64,000 nucleotides of DNA from Phaeodactylibacter xiamenensis (GTDB lineage: Bacteria > Bacteroidota > Bacteroidia > Chitinophagales > Saprospiraceae): NCBI RefSeq assembly GCF_000759025.1, contig NZ_JPOS01000039.1, positions 1 through 64,000 of the forward strand, written 5' to 3'. The notes beneath the pieces were generated by a model. It did no database searches, was not told the origin of the DNA, and saw nothing but the letters and a program-made list of their open reading frames with translations. A program made the translations under genes and the position numbers. Shown piece after piece: positions 46,413 through 54,730 of this stretch; positions within the stretch are counted from its first letter, which is position 1; the number at the start of each line of letters is the position of its first letter.

Positions 46413-46690
46413 GCTGGTGTAGAGCTTGATCCAAGCCCCATCGGAGCGCTCTGACCCAGCTTCCTCCTGGTGTAACCTATCGGATCCCGGTAAAAACCGG
46501 GACCCGACAGGAGCAAGGCTCTTGCTGGTGCAGAGCTTAATCCAGGCCCCCTCTAAGCGCTCTGCCCCAGCTTTATCTTGGATAACCTGCCGGATCCCGG
46601 ATAAGTACCGGGAGGGAAGCTCTTCGACAGGAGGCTTGGGTTGCTGGTGTAGAGCTTAACCCAAGCCCCCACCAAGCGCTCTGCCCCAGC
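46413..46690. repeat. REP array downstream of the RAYT gene (three REP-A, two REP-B)
   Basis: REP-A units are at 46413-46460, 46524-46571 and 46643-46690, all with GCTGG...CCAGC ends and an AGAGCTT/AGCGCTCT stem. REP-B units are at 46476-46511 and 46586-46631. They match those upstream of the transposase and the solitary unit at 56185-56215. Confidence 0.75.
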
Positions 46691-46777
46691 TTCATTTACT
46701 GCAAACGAAGCGACCCCAGCCCCTCCAAACGCAATAACATTGCCCAAAATCCGTATATTGCTCACAAAAAATAGATT

Positions 46778-48589
46778 TTGCCAGAGCAGCACAAAGGACT
46801 AGACCACGAAGCCATGCAGCAAATGGCCCTGCAGCAGCAAGGGCACACCCACCTGCTGGTCATCGGTGTGGACGCCTACGCCCACTGCCCGCCCCTGAGC
46901 AACTGCGTAAAGGACGCCAAAGACTTCACAGCGCTGATGCAGCAGCAGTATCAGGTCAGCCCGGAGCGCACCTACGAGCTGTACGATGCGCAAGCCACCC
47001 GCACCCAAGTGCTGCGCCAACTCAAAAACCTGCGCCATAAAGTACAGGAAGACGACAGCCTCATCGTCTACTTCTCCGGTCACGGCGAGATCGAAGACGA
47101 GGAAGGCTACTGGATACCCATAGAAGGCAAGCCAGGCGAAGACGAAGGCTGGATTGACGCGAGCAGCATCAAGCGCTGCCTGAATCAAGTGGAGTCCTTC
47201 CACACCCTCGTTATTGCCGATGCCTGTTTTGCCGGTTCTTTTTTCATGTCTTACAAGAGTGCTACCCGGCAGTTGCTGCACAGCCGCCGCTCCCGCCTCG
47301 GCATTTCCGCCAGCCACAGCCGCGAGCGCGCCCTCGACGGGCAGGCGGGCGACAACAGCCCCTTTGCCAAGGAACTGCTGCGCGCCCTGCGCCACAATCA
47401 GCAGCCCCTGCCGGTCGATCAGCTCTTTACGCAGTTGCGGGATGCCGTAGCCGCCGCCACGCAGGGCCGGCAGACACCCATTTTCAAGAATATCGATGTG
47501 AAGGGGGATGATCAGGGGCAGTTTGTGTTTGTGCCGGTGGGCGATGAAGTAACGGCATGGGAGGCGGCTAAAGCGGCCGATACGATCCTGGCCTATTTCC
47601 AATACAATCAAGACTATCCGGACGGGAAGTACCGGGCGGAAGCCTTGGCGGCAATCCGTCGCCTGGAAGAGGAAGCCCACTGGCAAAGGGCGCAACAAGC
47701 CGATACGCTTTCCGCCTATTTTGAGTTCTTAGATCGTTTTCCTACTGGGGCTTTTGCCGAGCAAGCCAAGCAGCGGCAGCAGGAGTTATTGAGCGGCTAT
47801 ACAGAGCCGAAAAGCCCCCAGCCGCCTAAATTAAAAACAAAAAATCCACCTACTCCGAAACCAAAACCTTCCAAGCCTGACTTACCACCCGACCTCATTA
47901 AGCTGAGCGAAGACATGGTGCATATACCCGGCGGCACTTTTTGGATGGGCTGGAAGGATGAGGTGCGGGATGGAGAGGGTCATGACAAGGAAAAACCTTG
48001 CCACGAAGTCAGCCTGTCCGACTACTATTTGGGGAAGTACCCGGTCACCCAGGCGCAGTGGAAAGCGGTGATGGGGGACAATCCAAGTTGGTTTAAAAAT
48101 TGCCCTGATTGCCCGGTGGAACAGGTCAGCTGGGATGATGTACAGGAATTCATCAAAAAGCTAAATGCTAAAACCGGCGAAAAGTACCGCTTGCCTACCG
48201 AAGCGGAGTGGGAGTATGGCGCCCGGGGCGGAGCTAAGGATGAATATTTGTACAGTGGTAGCAATGATCTGGATGAAGTAGGTTGGTATAGGGATAATAG
48301 TGGAGGTAAAATCCACCCTGTGGGGCAAAAGCAGCCGAATCAGCTGGGTTTATACGATATGAGTGGGAATGTTTGGGAGTGGGTGCAGGATTGCTGGCAT
48401 GAGCATTACAACGGAGCGCCGCGGGATGGAGGTGCATGGTTAGAAGACAGTAATGGAGATTGTAGTCGTCGGGTGCTCCGCGGCGGTTCCTGGTACTTCA
48501 GCTCTGGGGGCTCCCGCGTTGCTATTCGCAGCAGGAGCATTCCTTCGATTCGGAGCAGCTACCTCGGGTTCCGTCTTACCCGGGACTAA
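46778..48589 (+). CDS. Caspase-like peptidase fused to FGE/C-type-lectin-fold domain; DGR target 2
   Basis: 603 residues from TTG 46778; ATG 46814 is a likely alternative. Peptidase C14 domain at about 22-255: His102 in VYFSGHGE and Cys150 in VIADACFAGS form the caspase dyad. Two helical repeats follow (about 258-340, ADTILAYFQYN and ADTLSAYFEFL), then a Pro/Lys linker (343-372), then an FGE-sulfatase-type domain (375-603) with GGTFWMG, YRLPTEAEWEYGARGG and DMSGNVWEWVQDCW. Residues 568-602 are a DGR variable region. The catalytic cysteine pair of true FGE is absent. I infer a ligand-triggered suicide or signalling protease. Confidence 0.9.
   Translation: MPEQHKGLDHEAMQQMALQQQGHTHLLVIGVDAYAHCPPLSNCVKDAKDFTALMQQQYQVSPERTYELYDAQATRTQVLRQLKNLRHKVQEDDSLIVYFSGHGEIEDEEGYWIPIEGKPGEDEGWIDASSIKRCLNQVESFHTLVIADACFAGSFFMSYKSATRQLLHSRRSRLGISASHSRERALDGQAGDNSPFAKELLRALRHNQQPLPVDQLFTQLRDAVAAATQGRQTPIFKNIDVKGDDQGQFVFVPVGDEVTAWEAAKAADTILAYFQYNQDYPDGKYRAEALAAIRRLEEEAHWQRAQQADTLSAYFEFLDRFPTGAFAEQAKQRQQELLSGYTEPKSPQPPKLKTKNPPTPKPKPSKPDLPPDLIKLSEDMVHIPGGTFWMGWKDEVRDGEGHDKEKPCHEVSLSDYYLGKYPVTQAQWKAVMGDNPSWFKNCPDCPVEQVSWDDVQEFIKKLNAKTGEKYRLPTEAEWEYGARGGAKDEYLYSGSNDLDEVGWYRDNSGGKIHPVGQKQPNQLGLYDMSGNVWEWVQDCWHEHYNGAPRDGGAWLEDSNGDCSRRVLRGGSWYFSSGGSRVAIRSRSIPSIRSSYLGFRLTRD
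48479..48585 (+). repeat. DGR variable region VR2
   Basis: It encodes RGGSWYFSSGGSRVAIRSRS to LGFRLTRD. Aligned with the template 24 kb upstream, about 22 of about 32 differences are at template adenines. The homing site is CGTCTTACCCGGGA (48572-48585), one change from the template. It crosses both template insertion points without an insert. The non-adenine changes suggest an older or different template copy. Confidence 0.75.
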
Positions 48590-48655
48590 GCTACTCTTTG
48601 TGCTCTTACCCTTTTACTCTTTTTTCTTTTCTGCTGGAATGACAGTCAGACCGAT

Positions 48656-48669
48656 GGGGCGTAAGCCCC
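48656..48669 (+). repeat. Hairpin downstream of VR2
   Basis: GGGGC-GTAA-GCCCC, a 5-bp GC stem with a GNRA-type tetraloop, lies 67 nt after the gene stop. A pyrimidine-rich stretch separates it from the variable region, as also seen after VR1. It could be the DGR target-recognition hairpin, though it is farther away than usual. Confidence 0.4.
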
Positions 48670-48943
48670 CGGCTAAAAAATGTAAAACGGGTCTTGCTGC
48701 GCTGCGGAAATGTAGAATGAAAAATGCACTGTCCGCCGAAGTGAGAGCGAAGGCGGGTATAAAGGGCGAGCGGTGCCAGACGTACTACCGAGCTACCTTT
48801 CCTCCCCTCCGCAGCTTTAATGTCACTCATTATCCATCGAAAATCATTACTTTACAGTGTTCGAATTGAACGGAAAACCTATAATCAATTGTTTGAAAAA
48901 CAGAGCATTAAAAATATGGGTGGAACAGACCTATTAAAAAGTG

Positions 48944-49011
48944 CGACTCCGCTGGAGTCGATGCTACAATTTAAGCTTAAGATTACTGATGTACGACCCC
49001 AGTAGGAGTCG
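48944..49011. repeat. Pair of hairpins in the gap 48590-49102
   Basis: CGACTCC-GCT-GGAGTCG (48944-48960) and CGACCCC...GGAGTCG (48994-49011) are related palindromes in inverted arrangement. They resemble the GCGACTCC motif of the repeat at 45360. No gene is evident in the rest of the gap. Confidence 0.5.
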
Positions 49012-49102
49012 ACAGTCAGTAAAAAAAGTCTTCCCCCCTTTAATTGACGCCGTAGGTGTCACACTTATGCTTAGGCAGATTCAGAAACAAGAAAGTGGAG
49101 GA

Positions 49103-49675
49103 TCAGGATGCCCCAAACAACCGCCCCATCTCCAACACCCCAATCCAATCCTGCTCCATCCTATCCCCCGCCCGGTAAATCCGGATACTGCGGTAGCCTT
49201 CCGAAGCGGGCTCGGTGTACTGCTCCAATTGCTGCTCCGGAAGGTTGACGATCCACACTTCCGGGATGCCGGCGGCAGCGTAGAGGGGCAGCTTCACTTT
49301 TTGGTCTTTGTCAAGGCTGGTGTCGGCGACTTCGATGAGGAGGTGGATGTCTTCGGGTTGTGGGTGGGAGCGCTGGTAAAAGTCTGCCCGGTAGCGGAGT
49401 ACGCTGATATCCGGCTCAGGTTCGCTATGGTCGCTGAGGGCGATGGGGTTTTGTGCGTTCACAATGTAGTCGTCTGATAGTTGCCGGCTGAGGTGATGGA
49501 TTAGGAACGCAACTGCGCCAGCGTGTTTAGGCTTTATTGGGGACATATCAATAATTTGACCTTCAAGCAACTCCACACGCTTGCCCTCGAACAAGTCTGC
49601 CTCTCCCATTTGATGGTAATCATCAATACTAAACCGGTGTATAGGTAGTATTGCTTTGGTGGCTTGCTGTGTCAT
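49103..49675 (-). CDS. Uma2 family endonuclease (copy 1)
   Basis: 190 residues from ATG 49675. Uma2/DUF820 proteins have a PD-(D/E)XK nuclease fold. FEGKRVELLEGQIIDM, EPEPDISVL, LLIEVADTSLDKDQKVKLPLYA and IPEVWIVNL carry the acidic and Lys residues of that site. It is a paralogue of the gene at 51170, nearly identical in the C-terminal third. Role unknown; the family expands in many Bacteroidota and cyanobacteria. Confidence 0.88.
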   Translation of the reverse strand: MTQQATKAILPIHRFSIDDYHQMGEADLFEGKRVELLEGQIIDMSPIKPKHAGAVAFLIHHLSRQLSDDYIVNAQNPIALSDHSEPEPDISVLRYRADFYQRSHPQPEDIHLLIEVADTSLDKDQKVKLPLYAAAGIPEVWIVNLPEQQLEQYTEPASEGYRSIRIYRAGDRMEQDWIGVLEMGRLFGAS

Positions 49676-49690
49676 AAGAATACTTTTGAT

Positions 49691-49722
49691 CAAAGATAAG
49701 CCTATTTGGAGGAAGGGGCAAG
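49691..49722 (-). promoter_or_regulatory. Bacteroidota-type promoter of Uma2 copy 1
   Basis: On the minus strand TATCTTTG (49698-49691) matches the TAnnTTTG -7 element, with TTG (49722-49720) 21 nt upstream as the -33. The same arrangement recurs in copy 2. Confidence 0.5.
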
Positions 49723-49751
49723 GTGTGAGATGACAGAGCGCGTCCACTGAA

Positions 49752-49900
49752 GTGGCTTCAAGTTAGGTGGCATTGTGTGTTCTTGACGCAGAGGATCCCG
49801 GGAGAAAGGACCGACTTCATTAATTAAAAACGTCGGACAGGGAGTGCTCCCGTGGTTCTTTCCTGCAGGACTCAGGCGGCGATTTTGGAATCGCGGCCTG
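49752..49900. repeat. Structured intergenic repeat, copy 2
   Basis: It begins GTGGCTTCAAGTTAGGTGG, contains an outer stem CCCGGGAG/CTCCCG, an inner pair CCGAC/GTCGG, and ends with a hairpin CAGGCGGCGATT...AATCGCGGCCTG. It matches 51814-51992 across its length and shares both hairpins with 45360-45430. The rest of 49748-50103 has no gene. Confidence 0.65.
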
Positions 49901-50103
49901 GGGCTAGGCTGAAAGGTTGCCCCCGTACAGCTATCGAGTTCAAAGTCGGCAACTGACTGGAAGCTAGTGCTGACTTAATCGTCAGTATAGTCAGGCTCAA
50001 TTGCATGAAGAAATTAGTAGATCGATGCTTGTGAATAAAATGACGCTATAAAACCTATCTGATTGATGGTTTTGTATATTTGATGCGATCAAATGATGGC
50101 ATC

Positions 50104-51063
50104 ATGATTCAAAAGTACTACGAGGGAACCTCTAAAATCATTAACCTATCAATAGAAGTTGGTAAATTGATAGGGATAGTAGACGCAACATATCTAAGAA
50201 AACCTCAAACAAATCTACGCCGGGAGAACAGGATAAAGACGATTCAGTCCTCCCTGATGATTGAAGGTAACACCTTGTCGTTAGATCAAGTGACAGCGAT
50301 ATTCGAAAACAAAAGGATTATAGGTCCGGCAAAAGATATAAAAGAGGTTCAAAATGCAATTGTTGTCTATAGTAAACTGAGGGATTTTGATCCATGCAGT
50401 GAAGAATCCTATTTATTGGCACACAAAATATTAATGTCGGGATTAGTGGAGAATGCTGGAAAATACAGGGCAAAAGGGGTTGGGATATTTAAAGGAGAAC
50501 AGATCGCACATATGGCACCTCCTGCATGGAATGTAAGTAATTTGATGAGCAATTTATTTTCCTATTTGAAAGAGAGTGAAGACAATCAAATCGTAAAAAG
50601 CTGTGTATTCCATTATGAAATGGAGTTTATACACCCATTCATGGATGGAAATGGCAGAATGGGCAGGTTATGGCAAACATTGATATTGATGCAGGAGAAT
50701 CCAGTATTTGAGTATTTACCGATAGAAATAGAGATTAAGAAAAATCAAGAAAAGTATTACGAAGCGTTATCAGAATCAGATAAAGAAGGCCTATGTACTA
50801 AGTTTGTAGAATTCATGCTTGGAATGATAAAAATAAGTCTGAACGATTTAATAGAAGACCAGAGAAAATCCTTTAGTGATGAGGAGCGGTTGCAATATTT
50901 TAAGGAACAAACAGATTTGAAGGAATTTACCAGGAAAGATTACCTGAGGGTATTTAAGGATATATCCACCGCTACAGCAACAAGAGATTTAAAAAAAGGA
51001 GTAGACTTAGGAATTTTAAAAAAGAAAGGTGAAAACAGGTTAGCGAAATATGAATTCAAATAA
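50104..51063 (+). CDS. Fic family protein (class II) with C-terminal winged-helix-like region
   Basis: About 319 residues from ATG 50104. The Fic motif HPFMDGNGRMGR is intact, so AMPylation or another nucleotidyl transfer is expected. The N-terminal inhibitory motif SLMIEGN (S-x-x-x-E-G/N) is present, so the enzyme is self-inhibited. The C-terminus (FTRKDYLRVFKDISTATATRDLKKGVDLGIL) looks like a winged helix. A -7-like TATATTTG lies at 50075-50082. The gene is markedly richer in A+T than its neighbours, suggesting transfer. Confidence 0.9.
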   Translation: MIQKYYEGTSKIINLSIEVGKLIGIVDATYLRKPQTNLRRENRIKTIQSSLMIEGNTLSLDQVTAIFENKRIIGPAKDIKEVQNAIVVYSKLRDFDPCSEESYLLAHKILMSGLVENAGKYRAKGVGIFKGEQIAHMAPPAWNVSNLMSNLFSYLKESEDNQIVKSCVFHYEMEFIHPFMDGNGRMGRLWQTLILMQENPVFEYLPIEIEIKKNQEKYYEALSESDKEGLCTKFVEFMLGMIKISLNDLIEDQRKSFSDEERLQYFKEQTDLKEFTRKDYLRVFKDISTATATRDLKKGVDLGILKKKGENRLAKYEFK

Positions 51064-51169
51064 AAATGGTAAATTAAGAATCCGGCACGGCGTGTAGCCG
51101 GGCTGTATGGACAAGGGTGCAGTTTTCCACTGCGCCCTTGGTTGTTACGGGAGGAGGACTAGTGTGAGC

Positions 51170-51739
51170 CTACCCCCCAAACAACCGCCCCACCTCCAAC
51201 GCCCCAATCCAATCCCGCTCCAGCGTATCCCCCGCCCGGAAAATCCGGATCAGGCGGTAGCCGTCCGTGGAGGGCTCGGTGTACTGCTCCAGCTGCTGCT
51301 CCGGCAGATTGACGATCCATACTTCCGGGATGCCGGCGGCAGCGTAGAGCGGCAGCTTCACTTTTTGGTCTTTGTCAAGGCTGGTGTCGGCGACTTCGAT
51401 GAGGAGGTGGATGTCCTTAGGTTGCGGATGAGCCTTAGCATAATAATCTTCCCTAAAATCCAGAACAGCCAAGTCAGGCTCAGGCTCAGAGTACTTGCTG
51501 AGCGAAATAGGGTCTTGGACACTGATAGTGTACTGGTCAGAAAGGGCGGATCGCAGCCAGTTGTTTAGGAGCTTGACTACAGAGGCATGTTTGGATTTTA
51601 CTGGAGCCATATCAATGATTCTTCCTTCGAGCAACTCGACACGCTTGCCTTCAAACAGACCTGATTCAGACATGCTGTGGTAGTCATCTGTACTGAACTG
51701 GTGCAGGGGTAATATTATTTCGGCAGCCCGTTGCGTCAT
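51170..51739 (-). CDS. Uma2 family endonuclease (copy 2)
   Basis: 189 residues from ATG 51739. It shares FEGKRVELLEGRIIDM, EPEPDLAVLD and LLIEVADTSLDKDQKVKL with copy 1, and has the same ending with GRLFGG. The N-terminal two thirds have diverged more than the nuclease core. Upstream it carries the same promoter and the same structured repeat as copy 1, so gene and flank were duplicated together. Confidence 0.88.
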   Translation of the reverse strand: MTQRAAEIILPLHQFSTDDYHSMSESGLFEGKRVELLEGRIIDMAPVKSKHASVVKLLNNWLRSALSDQYTISVQDPISLSKYSEPEPDLAVLDFREDYYAKAHPQPKDIHLLIEVADTSLDKDQKVKLPLYAAAGIPEVWIVNLPEQQLEQYTEPSTDGYRLIRIFRAGDTLERDWIGALEVGRLFGG

Positions 51740-51755
51740 AGGTAGTACTTTTGAT

Positions 51756-51786
51756 CAAAGATAAGCTTAATTAAAGGATGGGGCAA
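51756..51786 (-). promoter_or_regulatory. Bacteroidota-type promoter of Uma2 copy 2
   Basis: Minus strand TATCTTTG (51763-51756) with TTG (51786-51784) 20 nt upstream. Identical layout to the copy-1 promoter, within a conserved TTTGATCAAAGATAAGC block. Confidence 0.5.
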
Positions 51787-51813
51787 GATTTTATAGCGCA
51801 GGGTCTCATGAAG

Positions 51814-51992
51814 GTGGCTTCAAGTTAGGTGGTATTCAGTGTTCTTTTGTTTGAAGCATAGAACCCTAGGAGAAAGGTCTGACTCTACCTGGCTGAGCTG
51901 GTAGACAGGTTCGTTAATAAACTACGTCGGACGGGGAGTGCTCCCGGGGTTTGCCCGTGATACTCAGGCGGCGATTTAGGAATCGCGGCCTG
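51814..51992. repeat. Structured intergenic repeat, copy 3
   Basis: Homologous to 49752-49900 at both ends, with an extra inner segment (about 51878-51930). It ends with the same CAGGCGGCGATT/AATCGCGGCCTG hairpin. From 51993 to 52256 I see no gene. Confidence 0.65.
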
Positions 51993-52256
51993 TGTCAGTG
52001 AGGCCTGAAGCAAAAAATACGCCCACGATACCTTTTTATCACCGCCAAATTCCTATTTTAATCCTCTGGAAAACAGATGGGGCAGGAGGTCCCGGAGCAG
52101 GTAGGCAGGGCTGAGCTACTGTAGGAGCATACCAACAGGAGCCGTCCTCTGCCACAACGAAAAAGTACAGCTGATCATGGCATTGCAGTGACTAAGCTTC
52201 CCACCCGGCATTGAACCTCCGCCCCGGCATACCGTTCCAACAGAAAACAACGCCAC

Positions 52257-53729
52257 ATGCGTATCTTACTCACCGGCGCGACCGGCTATATCGGAAGACG
52301 GCTCCTGCCCGTGCTCCTGGAAGACGGGCACGAGGTCATTTGCTGTGCCCGTAACGCCACGACCTTTGACGTGCCGGAAGGGTGGGAGGAGCAGGTGGAC
52401 GTTTTTCAGGTCGATTTCCTAAAACCCGTGGATATGCAGGAAGCGCCCCGGGAATTCGATGTAGCCTTTTATCTCATTCATTCCCTGTCTGCTGCCATCG
52501 ACGATTTCAAATCCCTGGAGGAGCAGGCTGCTACGCATTTTAATGCTTTTGTGGAGCAAACAACTTGCCAGCAGATCATTTACCTCACGGGTATCGTCAA
52601 CAGCGAGGAACTATCGAGCCACCTGGAGTCCAGACTGCGGGTAGAACAAATCCTGGACAGCGGCAAGGTGCCGCTCACCGCACTACGGGCCGGTATTATC
52701 ATCGGCTCCGGCAGCGCTTCCTTTGAGATCATCCGCGACCTGGTGGAAAAACTGCCGGTCATGATTGCCCCGCGCTGGGTGAGTACCCGCTGTCAACCGA
52801 TTGCTATACGCGATGTGATCAAATTCCTGACGGGCGTAATGCTCAAAGAACGGTACTACGGCAAAAACTTCGATATTGGTGCCGAGGATATCCTGACCTA
52901 CAAGGAAATGCTGCTCGGCTACGCCCGTGCCCGCGGGCTGAAGCGGTCGCTCTATGTGGTGCCGGTCATGACGCCCCGTTTATCTTCCTACTGGCTGTAC
53001 TTTGTGACCTCCACCACCTACGAGTTGGCCGTCAACCTGGTCAACAGCATGAAAATAGACGTCATCTGCCGACCCAACAATCTGGCGGAAGAGCTGGGCA
53101 TCGATCCTATCCCTTACGAACAAGCGGTAGCCCTGGCTTTCGATAAGATACAGCAGAATATGGTGGTCAGCAGCTGGAAAGACTCTCTGGTGTCCAGCTC
53201 AGACAAAGCGTCGCTCAACCGCTACATTGAAGTGCCCGAGTACGGCTGTTTTGTAGATGAGCAGAAGGTCGCCATTACCCACAATACCCCTGACCAGGTT
53301 TGGCAAAATGTAGTCAGCATCGGAGGCGAACGCGGCTGGTACTATGCCAACTGGCTGTGGAAGCTGCGCGGCTACCTGGACAAGCTCGTCGGCGGCATCG
53401 GTCTGCGCCGGGGCCGTACCCATCCCAACCGCATCCACGATGGCGATGCCCTTGACTTCTGGCGGGTACTCATTGCCGACGAAGACAAACAACGGCTCCT
53501 CCTTTACGCCGAGATGAAGCTGCCCGGTGAAGCCTGGCTGGAATTTCGCATTCAGCACAAAGACGGGCAAGCCTACCTGCGGCAGAAAGCCACCTTCCGG
53601 CCGTTCGGACTATTCGGACGACTATACTGGGGAGCCGTGCTGCCCTTCCATTACTTTGTTTTCGGGAATATGGCCAAGCATATCGTGCGTTTTCAGGCTA
53701 AAGGGCAGCCTAAAGTCAAAGTTTCCTAA
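52257..53729 (+). CDS. NAD(P)-binding SDR-type protein with DUF2867 C-terminal domain
   Basis: 490 residues. N-terminal Rossmann fold with ILLTGATGYIGRRLLPVL (GxxGxxG) and VAFYLIHSL, as in atypical NmrA-like SDRs (about 1-300). The C-terminal part (about 320-485) has the DUF2867 pattern: WYYANWLWKLRGYLDKLVGGIGLRRGR, then ALDFWRV and PGEAWLEFRI. Such two-domain proteins are widespread and of unproven function. Confidence 0.88.
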   Translation: MRILLTGATGYIGRRLLPVLLEDGHEVICCARNATTFDVPEGWEEQVDVFQVDFLKPVDMQEAPREFDVAFYLIHSLSAAIDDFKSLEEQAATHFNAFVEQTTCQQIIYLTGIVNSEELSSHLESRLRVEQILDSGKVPLTALRAGIIIGSGSASFEIIRDLVEKLPVMIAPRWVSTRCQPIAIRDVIKFLTGVMLKERYYGKNFDIGAEDILTYKEMLLGYARARGLKRSLYVVPVMTPRLSSYWLYFVTSTTYELAVNLVNSMKIDVICRPNNLAEELGIDPIPYEQAVALAFDKIQQNMVVSSWKDSLVSSSDKASLNRYIEVPEYGCFVDEQKVAITHNTPDQVWQNVVSIGGERGWYYANWLWKLRGYLDKLVGGIGLRRGRTHPNRIHDGDALDFWRVLIADEDKQRLLLYAEMKLPGEAWLEFRIQHKDGQAYLRQKATFRPFGLFGRLYWGAVLPFHYFVFGNMAKHIVRFQAKGQPKVKVS

Positions 53730-53743
53730 AAAAATTTCCCAAC

Positions 53744-53900
53744 GGAACGGGCAAATAATAGGTTTTCGATAAATGACGCAGTTAGTATGCTGCCAGACGA
53801 GGCGCGATAAGGGAGCATCCGTACGGACGTGACCGCAGAGTAACGAAGTATGGCGGCATAATAACAAGACAGAATCGAAAAGTTATTATTTAGCCGTTCC
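53744..53900. mobile_element. MITE-like element with imperfect inverted repeats
   Basis: GGAACGGGCAAATAATA (from 53744) and TATTATTTAGCCGTTCC (to 53900) are near-perfect complements. An inner pair TTTTCGAT/ATCGAAAA follows. The 157-bp interior is non-coding. It fills most of the gap between the DUF2867 gene and the fasciclin gene. Confidence 0.65.
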
Positions 53901-53982
53901 TTAAAAAATCCAATCGGCGCTCAGGCTCGTATGCCTGTCGAAGATCACCCGAATGAATCATTTTTTAATTGAAAAGTAAGCT

Positions 53983-54546
53983 ATGAAAAATTGTATTGCA
54001 TTAGTAACCAGTATTATGATGGTCGCGCTCTTAGGTTCTCCCTTGCAGGCGCAGTACGATGGTAAAGCAAAGATGAAGAAGGAAAAAACCAAGATGATGG
54101 CCGAAAAGGACATCCTTGATGTAGCGGCTTCTTCCAAAATGCATACCACCCTTGTCGCAGCCGTAAAAGCTGCCGGTCTGGTAGAAACCCTGCAACAGCC
54201 GGGGCCATTCACTGTATTCGCGCCGACCAATGCGGCTTTTGAGAAGTTGCCGGAAGGCACCGTAGCGACCCTCCTGCTCGAAGAGAACAAGGAGCAGCTG
54301 CAGGCCTTGCTGACCTACCACGTTGTGCCTGGCAAAATCACTGCCGATCAGGTTGTGAAAGCCATTAAAGCCAATGACGGCACCGCTACCCTAACCACCG
54401 TCAATGGCGCAGAGATCAAGGCTATCTCCGAAGGCAATGCCGTCTACCTGATTGATGAGAATGGCAACCGCGCCCAGGTCTTTAAGACCGACCTTGAGGC
54501 GTCCAACGGCACCATTCATGTCATTGATACCGTGGTGATGCCATAA
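53983..54546 (+). CDS. Secreted fasciclin (FAS1) domain protein
   Basis: 187 residues. Signal peptide at about 1-23 (ending LQAQ), a short Lys-rich stretch, then one FAS1 domain (about 42-187). The two conserved boxes are FTVFAPTNAAFEKLP and the end NGTIHVIDTVVMP, with LLTYHVVPGKI between. FAS1 domains mediate adhesion at the cell surface or in the matrix. Confidence 0.92.
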   Translation: MKNCIALVTSIMMVALLGSPLQAQYDGKAKMKKEKTKMMAEKDILDVAASSKMHTTLVAAVKAAGLVETLQQPGPFTVFAPTNAAFEKLPEGTVATLLLEENKEQLQALLTYHVVPGKITADQVVKAIKANDGTATLTTVNGAEIKAISEGNAVYLIDENGNRAQVFKTDLEASNGTIHVIDTVVMP

Positions 54547-54582
54547 CAAGGCAAGGTGTATCAACCTGCATCAATGTAAAAC

Positions 54583-54627
54583 AGACTTGGCAAGTGCCCG
54601 TATCAGGGTTTTGCTAAGTCTTTTTTT
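54583..54627 (+). terminator. Rho-independent terminator after the FAS1 gene
   Basis: AGACTTGGCAA (54583-54593) pairs with TTGCTAAGTCT (54611-54621) and runs into seven T. Confidence 0.85.
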
Positions 54628-54730
54628 GTCTGGCCCGCTTTATCGTTCAACTGCAATCGGGCCGGTGCTGCAGCCCCCCTGAACCCCCCGCCTGCCCATC
54701 TGTTACAACAGAAGAACCAACCCACTACTC

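Noticed and set aside
45476-46690. CRISPR-like spaced repeats
   Set aside because: Units are palindromes of two types alternating around a Y1 transposase, with no uniform spacers and no cas genes.
48453-48869. Frame running across the end of the caspase gene
   Set aside because: It overlaps the variable region in another frame and has no family likeness; a shadow.
51880-51945. tRNA-like stretch with GAGCTGGTAGA and GGTTCGTTAAT
   Set aside because: No acceptor stem or anticodon arm can be drawn, and the stretch is the inner part of the structured repeat copy 3.
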